From the NCBI GenBank assembly GCA_017525235.1, contig JAFXTC010000024.1, positions 1 to 49,307 of the forward strand: a DNA stretch of 49,307 bases, given 5' to 3'. Below, one piece after another: positions 24,414-34,400 of the stretch. The notes beneath the pieces were generated by a model that worked only from the letters and a program-made list of their open reading frames with translations, was not told where the DNA came from and searched no databases. Each line of letters begins with the position of its first letter. Positions within the stretch are counted from its first letter, which is position 1. This DNA is from Bacteroidaceae bacterium (GTDB lineage: Bacteria > Bacteroidota > Bacteroidia > Bacteroidales > Bacteroidaceae). Both the position numbers and the translations under genes were made by a program.

Positions 24414-27400
24414 TTATCTGACCAAGACCTTCTTTGTAGTCCCATCACTCATGCGGATAATGTTAATGCCCTTCCTTAATTGAGAATTAACCTGACGACC
24501 ATTCAGGTCGTATACGGAAGCAGAATCATCAATTATTAATTTCCCATTATCCATTGAACGGATACCGTCAACGGTCTCCATATCCATGATATAGAATTTT
24601 CCCCATACGGAATGTGCTTTGTAATCCTCTACGGCATCACTGGGCACAACCAACGTTACATTGCTTACATCCATTCCCTCGAAGACATCTTCTGAATACA
24701 CGCGTGGCGTTTTATGAGCATAGCAATAAATCTCTGTTAAACCTGTACAATCCTTAAAAGCCCCAGAGCCAATACTTGTCACACCTTCTGGAATAATGAT
24801 GGATGTTAAAGCACTACAACCTTCAAACGCGCCACCACCTATGCTCGTCACACTATTTGGAATGCTGATAGATGTTAGATTACTACAACCATAAAAAGTG
24901 GAGTATCCGATGTTTGTCACCCCTTTCGGAATGATAATTGATATTAAGCCGGTGCAGCCAGAAAACGCACCACCACCAATACTTGTCACACTTTCTGGGA
25001 TGGCGATGGATGTTAGAGCACTACAACCAGAAAACGCACCGCCACCTATGCTCGTCACACTATTTGGGATGCTGATGGAGGTTAGATTGTTACAGCCATA
25101 GAAAGTATAGTTTTCGATGCTTTTCACCCCTTCTGGAATGATAATTGATGTTAAGCCCGTCCAGCCGGAAAACGCCTCACTACCTATGCTCGTCACACTC
25201 TCAGGGATGGTGATGGATGTCAGGGCACTACAGTTTTGAAACACACTGCTACCTATGCTCGTCACACTATTTGGAATGCTGATGGAGGTTAGATTGTTAC
25301 AGCCAGAAAAAGTATAGTTCTCGATGCTTGTCACACCTTCCGGAATGATAATTGATGTTAAGCCGGTGCAACCAGAAAACGCGCTGCCACCTATACACGT
25401 CACACCTTCTGGAATGCTGATGGAGGTCAGAGCACTACAACCAGAAAACGCACTGCTGCCAATATTTGTCACACTCTCAGGGATGCTGATAGATATCAGA
25501 TTGCTACAGCCTTCGAAAACATAGTTCTCAATGCTTGTCACCCCTTTCGGAATGATAATTGATGTTAAGCCCGTGCAGTCATAAAACGCGCCTCTACCGA
25601 TGCTCGTCACACCTTCGGGAACGGTGATGGATGTCAGAGCACAACAACTAGAAAACGCCCAACTACCTATGCTCGTCACCCCTTCGGGAATGTTGATGGA
25701 TGTTAGATTGCTACAGCTACTGAAAGTATAGTCCTCGATACTTGTCACACTCTCAGGGATATTGACAGATGTCAGGGAACGACAAGCAGAAAATGCACTG
25801 CTGCCAATGCTTGTCACACCATCTGGAATGGTAACAGATGCAAGGGAACTACAGCTAGAAAACGCACCACTGCCAATACTTGTCACACTCGCAGGGATAT
25901 TAACTGATGTCAGGGAACTACAATAAGCAAACGCAGTGCTGCCAATGCCTGTTATACCATCTGGAATGGTAACAGATGTTGAGGTTCCGCGATATTCCAC
26001 AACAACGCCATCTTTTATTAACAGACCATCGCCAACTATTTCGTCATATACAGTTGCACCCCAATAATTGTCGCTTGTCAGTTCTGAGTTGTTAACAAAA
26101 GAATCACTTGAAAAAGTACACCCTGCAAACGCGCCATCGCCTATATACGTCACACTGCTGGGGATTGTGATAGATGTTAGGGCTGTGCAATAATAGAAAG
26201 CTTCCATGCCGATGGTCGTCACACTGTTAGGAATTATGACTGAGGTTAAGCCTGAGCATCCACTGAAAGCCTGATGTCCAATACCCGTTACACCTTCTTG
26301 AATGTTCACGGAGGTTAGACCTAACCAATAACAGAAAGTTCCATCGCCGATATTTGTAACATTCCCCGGAATAACAAGGTCTTTTATTTCCTCCCCGTTC
26401 ATATATAGATGTTGAGCGATGGATAGGGGATTAGAACTACCATAAGAAAAAGAGATGTTACACCAGGCTGCAATGTCGGAAATATGCACAGCTTTCAAAG
26501 AATCACAACCTAAAAAGGCCCCTGTTCCTATCTTGGTAACACTGCCAGGAATGGCCACTGAGGTCAAGTCACTGCAAGCCAGAAAAGCTATGTCATTAAT
26601 CGTTGTCACCCCTTCGGGAATAACGAGGTCTTTTACCTCTTGACCATTCAAATATAAATGATGGGCATAATAAAGGGGCTGGGAGGGTATTGGGTTCCCC
26701 CTCCAATATCTCTGTACAGCATAATCCCCATTGTCATAAAAAGAGACGTTGCACCATGCAGCCATATCAGAAACATGAACAGCTTTAAGGCCATAACAAC
26801 CTTCAAAAGCACCGTAGTCAATGCTTGTCAATCCACTTCCGATGGTAATGGAGGTCATGCCGCTGCAATTTTTAAAGGCATTACTACCGATGCTCGTCAC
26901 ATCGTCAGGAATAATTGGAGCAGTGGCCCAGGGCCTGCAGAGTACAATCTCGTTATTGGTTATTAAAAGCCCTTCCTTTGTTTCTTTGTCACATATAATA
27001 GCACCAGGATTCCACTCTTCCACAGAACTATTATTAATAAGTGAGTCACGAGCAAAATAGCATTCAACGAAGGGATAATTGCCGATGGCTTTTACGCTAC
27101 TGGGAATAGTGATGGATGTCAGACCTTTACAACCAACGAAAGCATAAGAGTAAATACCCTCCACACCATCAGGAATGACTGTTTTGTTACACCCTACAAA
27201 CAGTCCGTTTGTTTCTTTCACAATGATGGCATTACATCCATCTCGTGAGTCAAAACATGCATTCCCCTCGTCAACTTTTATGGCAGATAAATTGCCGCAG
27301 AAGCTGAATGTATCGTAACCAATACTGGTAATGCTGGCAGGAATAGTGACGGCGGTCAGGTCTTTTGAGTATGCAAAGGCAAGGTCACCTATACGTGTCA

Positions 27401-27635
27401 CGCTGAATTTCTTCCCATTGTAAGTGACAGATTCGGGGATGACTACATGTCCAGCATAATTGGATGCATAGACCATATAAACACCATCTCCTTCAAGAAA
27501 GGTTACCTCTGCTTCAGTTTCAGAAATGAAGTTGTAATAGATACCGTCAATCTCTGCGTCATACGCTTGTACCGTTGTGCTTATGCACAAGAAAGAAAGC
27601 ATCACGAAAATCGTAAGGAGTAGTCTTTGTTTCAT
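24414..27635 (-). CDS. BspA-like leucine-rich-repeat surface protein
   Basis: 1073 residues. A signal peptide (MKQRLLLTIFVMLSFLCIST) is followed by a short N-terminal domain and then more than twenty 23-residue LRR_5 repeats of the type LTSITIPESVTSIGxxAFxxC, broken by two stretches without repeats (about 175-230 and 530-560). From about residue 695 the repeats form a higher-order unit of three, 69 residues long. The C-terminus, SVYDLNGRQVNSQL then KGINIIRMSDGT, is the type IX secretion-style signal. BspA proteins of Bacteroidetes and Treponema bind host proteins or bacterial partners; the ligand here is unknown. It is transcribed from its own promoter with a conserved long leader. Confidence 0.93.
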   Translation of the reverse strand: MKQRLLLTIFVMLSFLCISTTVQAYDAEIDGIYYNFISETEAEVTFLEGDGVYMVYASNYAGHVVIPESVTYNGKKFSVTRIGDLAFAYSKDLTAVTIPASITSIGYDTFSFCGNLSAIKVDEGNACFDSRDGCNAIIVKETNGLFVGCNKTVIPDGVEGIYSYAFVGCKGLTSITIPSSVKAIGNYPFVECYFARDSLINNSSVEEWNPGAIICDKETKEGLLITNNEIVLCRPWATAPIIPDDVTSIGSNAFKNCSGMTSITIGSGLTSIDYGAFEGCYGLKAVHVSDMAAWCNVSFYDNGDYAVQRYWRGNPIPSQPLYYAHHLYLNGQEVKDLVIPEGVTTINDIAFLACSDLTSVAIPGSVTKIGTGAFLGCDSLKAVHISDIAAWCNISFSYGSSNPLSIAQHLYMNGEEIKDLVIPGNVTNIGDGTFCYWLGLTSVNIQEGVTGIGHQAFSGCSGLTSVIIPNSVTTIGMEAFYYCTALTSITIPSSVTYIGDGAFAGCTFSSDSFVNNSELTSDNYWGATVYDEIVGDGLLIKDGVVVEYRGTSTSVTIPDGITGIGSTAFAYCSSLTSVNIPASVTSIGSGAFSSCSSLASVTIPDGVTSIGSSAFSACRSLTSVNIPESVTSIEDYTFSSCSNLTSINIPEGVTSIGSWAFSSCCALTSITVPEGVTSIGRGAFYDCTGLTSIIIPKGVTSIENYVFEGCSNLISISIPESVTNIGSSAFSGCSALTSISIPEGVTCIGGSAFSGCTGLTSIIIPEGVTSIENYTFSGCNNLTSISIPNSVTSIGSSVFQNCSALTSITIPESVTSIGSEAFSGWTGLTSIIIPEGVKSIENYTFYGCNNLTSISIPNSVTSIGGGAFSGCSALTSIAIPESVTSIGGGAFSGCTGLISIIIPKGVTNIGYSTFYGCSNLTSISIPNSVTSIGGGAFEGCSALTSIIIPEGVTSIGSGAFKDCTGLTEIYCYAHKTPRVYSEDVFEGMDVSNVTLVVPSDAVEDYKAHSVWGKFYIMDMETVDGIRSMDNGKLIIDDSASVYDLNGRQVNSQLRKGINIIRMSDGTTKKVLVR
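24874..25700 (-). repeat. 207-bp higher-order repeat in the BspA-like gene
   Basis: The phrase GTTAGATT...ACAGCC (in plus-strand reading) returns at 24874, 25081 and 25288, i.e. every 207 bases, and with changes further on. The unit holds three different 69-bp LRR units in a fixed order, so it grew by copying three repeats at a time. The array is a natural site of length change. Confidence 0.78.
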
Positions 27636-27871
27636 GGTTTGTTAGTTATTCATGCCCCCTTCAGTCCCCTAAAGAGCAGATATTATATTTATGAAGCGTG
27701 GAACTGATATACCCTGCAAGAACGAGCATAACGCTTCGTTTATTTATCGATAAGATTATTGCTGACCGCTGCCAGCCGCCTCTTGTTCAACGAAAACGAT
27801 AACGAAAACGAAAAGACTTCGTACGATAACGTTAACGAAAACCTATAATTAGGCCACAATGAAGAGGCTTC
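27636..27871 (-). ncRNA. Conserved 5' leader RNA, copy 1 (before the BspA gene)
   Basis: The transcript from 27871 would carry about 235 leader bases. The leader and promoter share long stretches with the leader at 39945-40148, including GGCAGCGGTCAGC, a 7-bp conserved closing stem GAAGCGT/ACGCTTC (with TATGCTCGTTCTTGCAGGG inside it), and TTATCGATAA. Copy 1 has an extra AACGAAAACG-rich segment. The function (thermosensor, riboswitch, protein-binding leader) is not known. Confidence 0.6.
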
Positions 27872-27877
27872 ACGATG

Positions 27878-27908
27878 CAAAAATACGATTAAGTGAGAGA
27901 AGAACAAA
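27878..27908 (-). promoter_or_regulatory. Promoter of the BspA-like gene
   Basis: Minus strand: TTTG (27908-27905), a 19-base spacer, TATTTTTG (27885-27878). It fits the consensus exactly. The spacer TTCTTCTCTCACTTAATCG closely matches the spacer at 40163-40181. Confidence 0.85.
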
Positions 27909-28053
27909 ATAAATTGGCTATTTTTTCTTGCGAACCGAAAAAACAGCGAGAGCCAAAGAGAATTTATTATCATTTGGCCGAGTCGTGAATGAGGAAGACG
28001 AAGTCAACGTGAGTATTTTAGAGAAGAAGGTCTCAAAAACATAAAAAATTGAA

Positions 28054-28084
28054 GAAGGCAGCAATTAAGCGAGAGAAATACAAA
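28054..28084 (-). promoter_or_regulatory. Degenerate promoter-like relic
   Basis: TTTG followed by a 19-base spacer (TATTTCTCTCGCTTAATTG) that matches the shared spacer motif, but the -7 place reads CTGCCTTC. It overlaps the 16-base palindrome ATACAAATATTTGTAT (28078-28093). It lies about 190 bases upstream of the BspA promoter. I think it is a decayed copy. Confidence 0.35.
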
Positions 28085-28133
28085 TATTTGTATTATTCCA
28101 AGCGTGCGCAGGCTCGAACGAAGTTCAATAAGG

Positions 28134-28175
28134 CAACAACAGCAATAAATTCAAATGAAGTCATTGCTGTTGTTG
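28134..28175. terminator. Possible terminator hairpin downstream of the small-peptide gene
   Basis: CAACAACAGCAAT (28134-28146) and ATTGCTGTTGTTG (28163-28175) form a perfect 13-bp stem with a 16-base loop, 56 bases past the stop at 28231. No strong T-run follows on the minus strand, so it may instead be an RNA-stability or processing hairpin. Confidence 0.45.
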
Positions 28176-28230
28176 TCACTTATAGAGTATCATATAGAAA
28201 TGTCATAGAAAGACATTCTTTTAACACATG

Positions 28231-28416
28231 CTAGTCATCTAAGTCATCGCCAAAAGTATAGCCTTTAACTGCGAATATACCATTATACTCATCATCGTCA
28301 AAAGGCGAGATTTTTTGTGAATTACCATTGATGGCATCAAATTTACTTGCGGCTACCAGATTCTCACAAAGCGCAAAATCAGTCGTAGTCTTGGGTTGGA
28401 TATATGTCTTTTTCAT
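28231..28416 (-). CDS. Small 61-residue peptide of the MKKTYxxP type
   Basis: 61 residues, acidic. It begins MKKTYIQPKTTTDFALCENLVAASK, a form common among small uncharacterised Bacteroidales peptides, and ends with an acidic GYTFGDDLDD. There is no membrane segment or clear signal peptide. It lies 50 bases after the stop of the 2461-residue protein on the same strand, so it is probably the last gene of that operon. Function unknown; a helper or secreted peptide of the operon is possible. Its length and the single Cys give little more. Confidence 0.6.
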   Translation of the reverse strand: MKKTYIQPKTTTDFALCENLVAASKFDAINGNSQKISPFDDDEYNGIFAVKGYTFGDDLDD

Positions 28417-28466
28417 CTTTGTGAATTACTTTATACAGTTTATATACAATTTTGTATTTTAACAAT

Positions 28467-31400
28467 TTACTTAATCGCAATCTTTCTCCCGTTCACGATA
28501 TAAATACCTTTCTGCAATTGTGAATTCCTAACGCGCTGGCCAGCCAAATTATACATAGTACCCTCTTCTGGCAGTACAGGGATGAGGGTTACGGCATCTT
28601 CTATGTCATCGATGCGGAAGCCTTTGACTGCTGCATTAACTGGCAAATCGAAATATGCACGGAAGCCCTTGATGCTGGCTTCTGGACCCGCTTTGACAAT
28701 ATGACCATCTGGAATTAAGCCATAGATGTCATCTGTACTGTCTTTCTTCGTCCAACCGCCTGCAGCAATAGGAGCGTATGTACCACGGAAGTAATACTTG
28801 TTCTGGAAATAGACATAGTTTGCATCGGTATCCTCATCGTCAATGAATATATCCTCCAATGTGATACCCTCCGTTATTGCTTCGGGTACATATACAACAA
28901 ATGGAAGACTTGAATCAAGCGATGTGACTGCCGAGAAATTGAGTTCACCATCCTCAAAACCATCGAAACCGAATGCCTTTGCTCCTACTCCGAAGAAGTT
29001 CTCTACATTATCAACATTGAAAGGCAGGCAGACGGTATTCCAACCTTCTGCGAAGGTGCGTTTCAGGATAACCTTTTCGTATGTGCCGGCAACAACTGCA
29101 TCAGATGAATTCTCGTCGAGTACCACTGTGGAGAAGTAATTGCTAATCTGAATCCAGGAAGCCGTCTTGCCTGCTGTACCGTTGAATCCCTCGAAGTCTG
29201 TAATGTCGGTAGTCTGCACGGTAAGGACGTAGTAGCCGTTGCCCGCCGTGAGCTGACTCAGATCGAGTGTGAATTGCGTTTCGCTGATAGGAATAATACC
29301 GATAGAACCTTCTACGTGTTTACCTTGACAGGTAAGAGTAATATCTTCGCGAGTGAAGGTCGAAGCGTCAATGGCCTTGTTGAAGGTGACTGTCACGGTC
29401 TGCAAAGGTTCATGTAGCACAACACCCTCTTCTGGCACACCATCGAAGGATGCCACCTGCAACTCAACATCGGGTCGTGGCTCAAAAGTCAGGATGTAAG
29501 TCTCGGTGCTATTTGCAATATTATCTATAAAATGTAGCTTATTCTCGTAAAGCCAGTCCTTTCCGTCGCGCAGCGTACGGTCTGTCTGCCAGAAATTGCG
29601 GAGGTTAATCTCTTTGCCATCGCTCTGTCTGCGGATACCAGTAAGCACAGCGTAACCAAAAGTCGGATCGATAACCTGACCGTAGTTCCAACCTGCCTGT
29701 GAAGGTATAACTGTTAGTTGGAACTCTGTGATTCCCAGCCTCTCCCAGATTGCATTGGTTGCTACTGCCACGTCCGCTGTAGTTCCGTCCGAGAAGTAAA
29801 CCATATCCGGTGTGTCTTTGGCATCCGGCAGATCGTTGACCACAAAGCCAGTTACCTCGCCATCATCAACCTTAATGCTACGGATGAGTTCGTGAATGGT
29901 CACCTCGTTCAGCAGCGAGAGTTCTGGATTGTCGTAGCTAGTGACATGCGTAGCCTGAACATCATATTCTGTAAAGTGACCTAACAGCGAACTCGTCAAC
30001 CACCACTGGGCGTAAGCCTGTGAATGAGCTGGAATGGTGCCAAAGTCAGTAGCTACGCTGCCGCCAAGTGCCAGCGACTTGTCTCCGCCGTTGAGTTGTG
30101 AACTGATTATTTCAAAATCAACAGGAAGTCCCTTCTCATTCTCAAGAATCATAGGCTGCTGTGTCACCATGCGCACATTCGTGGCATCGCCATTGCCGAT
30201 ATTGTTAATTAGCAGGGCAAACTCGGCAGGAACCTTTGGCTCAACCTCCTCCGTCAACGGATCATCACCATAGATGTCGCGCTGCATGAAATATGTCAAA
30301 TCAAGTTCCGGCGTGGGATTAATCGTAAGAGTGACGGGCGATAATATACGTGTCATTTCATCTCCAGTAAAAGGATCTGTGTATGTAAGTGTACCGCCAA
30401 ATGACCAATCGGTAGGTTCTGTTGGAGCAGCGAACTTAGTCGGGATAAATAATATGGTTGCAACACCTGTTTGCTGGGCATCCAACTCCCATCCGCCATC
30501 TAATGTGTTCTCTCCATTAAATTGCTCTAATTCTTCAACTTTAATTTGAAACTCATGAGATGTAGCCACATCCCCGTTCTTGTTAGTAATAACCATATTA
30601 AGCTTTATGTCTGTCATTGAATTGCTGTCATGGCCGTTTCCAATCGAAAGTGTTCCACGGATTGCTTTTCGTGTCATCGCCAGCCTTTGGTCAAATTTCA
30701 TAGACACCGTAGCACATACATTGCTGCTAAACTCGTGGAATCTTTCAACCATCTCATCAACCAATGCAACTATCATTTCATCAATAGAATTGAAGCCAAG
30801 GTTTGTGGCATACTGTTGGGCTGTTGCTACAAGATTAATGGCAGCTTCTAGTTTCTCCTCATGAATATAATTGCCTGAGGATACTGATTCGTTATTATTT
30901 TTTCGCTTAGTATTATTGATACGTTCCACGAATAGAATCAGCTCATCTGTTGAGATGTTGTCGGGTTTATATGCTTCAACATCTGATAGGTTCACCAATT
31001 CATCTTCCTTTACAGCGCATATAGCACCAAGCAACTTATATAAAGCTAACCCTTCTGATTGTAAGAAACGTTCATTGCCAAAAAACTCCTGCAGATAATC
31101 ATATTCTCCCTGAAAAGCCATACCAATATAATTCATGCGCTCATGACACACGCGAATATATTCTGGTATAACAATATCAACCCCTACTTTGTGTGAATAT
31201 AATAGTTTTACACCGTATGGATTATTTGCCGCGTTATAGAAATCATCCAGATTCTTTTTACACATGAAGAAAGAGGTAAATGGTGAGATAATTGAGATAG
31301 TCTTAAAGACTCCCCCTACTATTCCAGAAACTTTTATAGAAGTCACACCGCCGACAATAGAATATGCTAACCCTGCATTTGAAAGATTATCTTTGTACCA

Positions 31401-34400
31401 TTGCTCAATATCATCAATAACAAATGCAAAGGCCATGCCAAAATTTACGGCTCCATATACTCCCTTTACAAGACATTCTATAAACTTTGATAAGTATTGG
31501 TATGGATTATTGTATTTGGTGTCACAATCCGGTATTATTATTGGTATATTACCACTTCGTATTCTTGTCTCTGGTCCATCACTACTATCAGAAGAATTAG
31601 GTCTATGATCTGGTTTTTGGGTGCTTTGCTTTGTTGGTTGTGTTTGTGTTTGTGTGGATAAAGATTGAGAAGAACATGGTTTCAATCCAAGATATTTACA
31701 ATAACCCTGTTCTTGTTTGTTATCGCATGGGACACCATAAGAGACATACACTGGTATATAACATGGCAAATCTGAAGGATCCGGTGTATTAGGGTCTGAA
31801 CCACCGCTTCCACCGCTTCCGCCGCTTCCGCCGCTTCCACCGCTTCCACCGCTTCCACCGCTACTACCACTGCCACCGCCACCGCCGCAAACCCGTGTTA
31901 CCATAACAGGGATTTGTATACTTTGTTGCGGTAATATGTCTGTCATTTCGTTTTCTAAAATCTTGAACTGTAACCCAGGTATAACGGGAAAATCCAAGTG
32001 AGCATCTAGGGCTTTTACCAAGCCCTTGTTTGTCATTATCGCATTAAACAACAGAGACTCATTACAACGCATATAAGAAGCTGATATGCTGTCTGGCATA
32101 CTTACAATTACAACGGGGGTTGGAACATTTGTCTCATATGTTAATGTCGTAGTGATATTATAGATGTCTTCTATATCTGTTTCCTCATAATGTATATCAA
32201 TTTGAATCGTATTAATTAAGAGGGTTATTGTCGTTTTCTTGTCTTTTCCAGCATCAACCATAATATAGTTGGAATACGACTGATGGCGCTCCTTGCTCAA
32301 TTCGAAATAATAGTATCCTTCTGGGAGGACAATTGAGCATATACCTTCAGAATTAGTAGTAGACGTTTTTATTACCTCATGTGTAATCGGATGCATCACC
32401 TTCAATGTCGCATCCTGCACATGGGGTTTATCAACACTATTAAAGGTATAATCATCACAAACATCAAACGTCAAAGTTCCTGTTTCCTCAGAAACAGGTT
32501 CAACATTTAGGTGAATCATGCAACCATATCCTTGTTCACAATTGATGGCTAAATATCCGTCTAAAGGATTATTCAGTTCCATGTCGTCTGTTGGAGTAAA
32601 ACGAAGAACAACTGTTGTAGAATCCCCATATTCCAAGGATGGCATTTGCGAGGATGTAACACAACTTATCCAATTAGCCTGTTCTGTATCTACAGTTATT
32701 CGTCCCGTCTTGCCTTTTCCTATATTTTTTATAACCAAGGGGTAATCTTTATATTTCCCTTTGACCATTGTTGTTTTTATGAAGGCAATGTTGGACTCTA
32801 ACTTAGCCATGGGCGTATGGATATAGTAATATATTATGTATGCTGCTTGCCCTCCTTCAGAACATGATAATGTCAATGGCAATTGTAACCATTCGTTACC
32901 CTCTGATTCAATAAGTCCTTCGATGCTAAATTTAATAGACGCATTTTCACCTGCCGCTATAGCTTGAACATGTTCGGAAGAAAAGACAATGCTATCAGAC
33001 AACGAAACGGGCGCTATTTGTACGTTTGTTAAGGGAATACTACATAAATTGGCAACATCAATGCTTCCGTGATACGTTTCACCTTTAGATACTTCAACAG
33101 TAGTAAATTCATTTGCAATTGTAAAGCCTATAACATCAAAAGACGATTGCTCTGTAAGTTTATTTTCGCCTGGTGCACAAGCACCAACAATAAAATGGCC
33201 CTTTTGTTGTTTATATAGTTCCCAACTGTGGCTAAACACACCAGAATTATCAGTTGTTATCGTAAAGGACTGTCTCAGCCCATTATTAATTATATAGATT
33301 TCTACTTCCTGACTGGCAATCCTTTTCCCCTCAATATTCCCACGAATTGTAATGGTCTCACCAGGCATATAATATGGTTTTTCAACCTCAACGTTTGTTT
33401 TGTATGGGGACAGGAAACATAGGGTTATTGATTCTGAAGTGTTGTTATCATATTGTATTTCTTTAACCTCCACAGATTCATTGATAATGGCAAACAATTT
33501 ATACTCACCAATTAGTGAGGGCGACTGTAGTGTTTTGGAAATCACTTCCGTCTCTCCTGGGCCTATAACATTTTGTGTATACATATGCCCTATGGCTCCA
33601 TTAACACCTTCCATATAGAGAGTTATCTGCGTCTGACTAGGAAGAGAGGAAAAGCCTTTGTTTGTTATTAATGCAGAAACAGTATAGTCATTCCCAAATT
33701 CAATACTATTCTCTGTAATAAGTAATTCTACCTTTGCATCAGGCAAAGTCTGGTCTGTGACCATCAAGTAGCAGGTACCAGTGGCATAGCCTTCGGCCTT
33801 GGCGGTAAAGACGACGGTATGATTGTCACCCTGAACGTCATTACCATTTGAGATCACTTCAATTGTTGTTGATGTCTGACCTGCAGGAATAGTCACGGTG
33901 TGATTGTAGGTCAGGTTTTCATCATAGTCACTTTGCAGTGTCACGGTGAGCGGCTCGACATTGTCCATCGTATTGCGACTGATAGTGAGCATAGTCTTCC
34001 CTCCTTCCTTTACGGTGCTTTGCGAAGAAGCCAGGTTGAGCGCAGCGCCATCATTATCGAGTACTTGCAGCTGGGCAGTGACGTAGCCAGCCGACTCGCC
34101 AGATGCACCGCAACTGCACGAAGAGAGCCAGACTGCTGCCGTAACGGTATAGGTGCGGTCACCATCCACCAAGGCATTGTCTACAGGGCCGAAGTTGAAA
34201 TGCACTTCCTCCACGCCCTTTGCCAGTTCCAAAGTGCGATTCCCGAAATAGAGACCACCGTTGGCATCGTCGCTAAGCTTCACGGTTATCTTGCTGTTTG
34301 TGTTGGTTGTACGCTTCAGCACACCAGCCACAGCCACGACACCAGCGCCTTCAGAAACTGTTGTCGGTGTCAGCTTCAGCTCCAATACAGGCAAGTCATT

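Noticed and set aside
24874-25700. Regularly spaced repeats that might suggest a CRISPR array
   Set aside because: The period is 207 or 69 bases, there are no unique spacers, and the sequence is one long open frame of LRR units.
27740-27973. A 77-codon minus-strand frame over the leader and promoter of the BspA gene
   Set aside because: It would cross the promoter boxes and is composed of the non-coding repeated leader.
28049-28234. A 61-codon plus-strand reading frame starting MKKAAIKREKYK
   Set aside because: It overlaps the end of the small-peptide gene on the other strand, spans the 13-bp hairpin and has no promoter or ribosome-binding site.
31682-31882. A 66-codon minus-strand frame rich in Ala, Val and Glu
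   Set aside because: It is the Gly-Ser microsatellite read in another frame of the giant protein gene.
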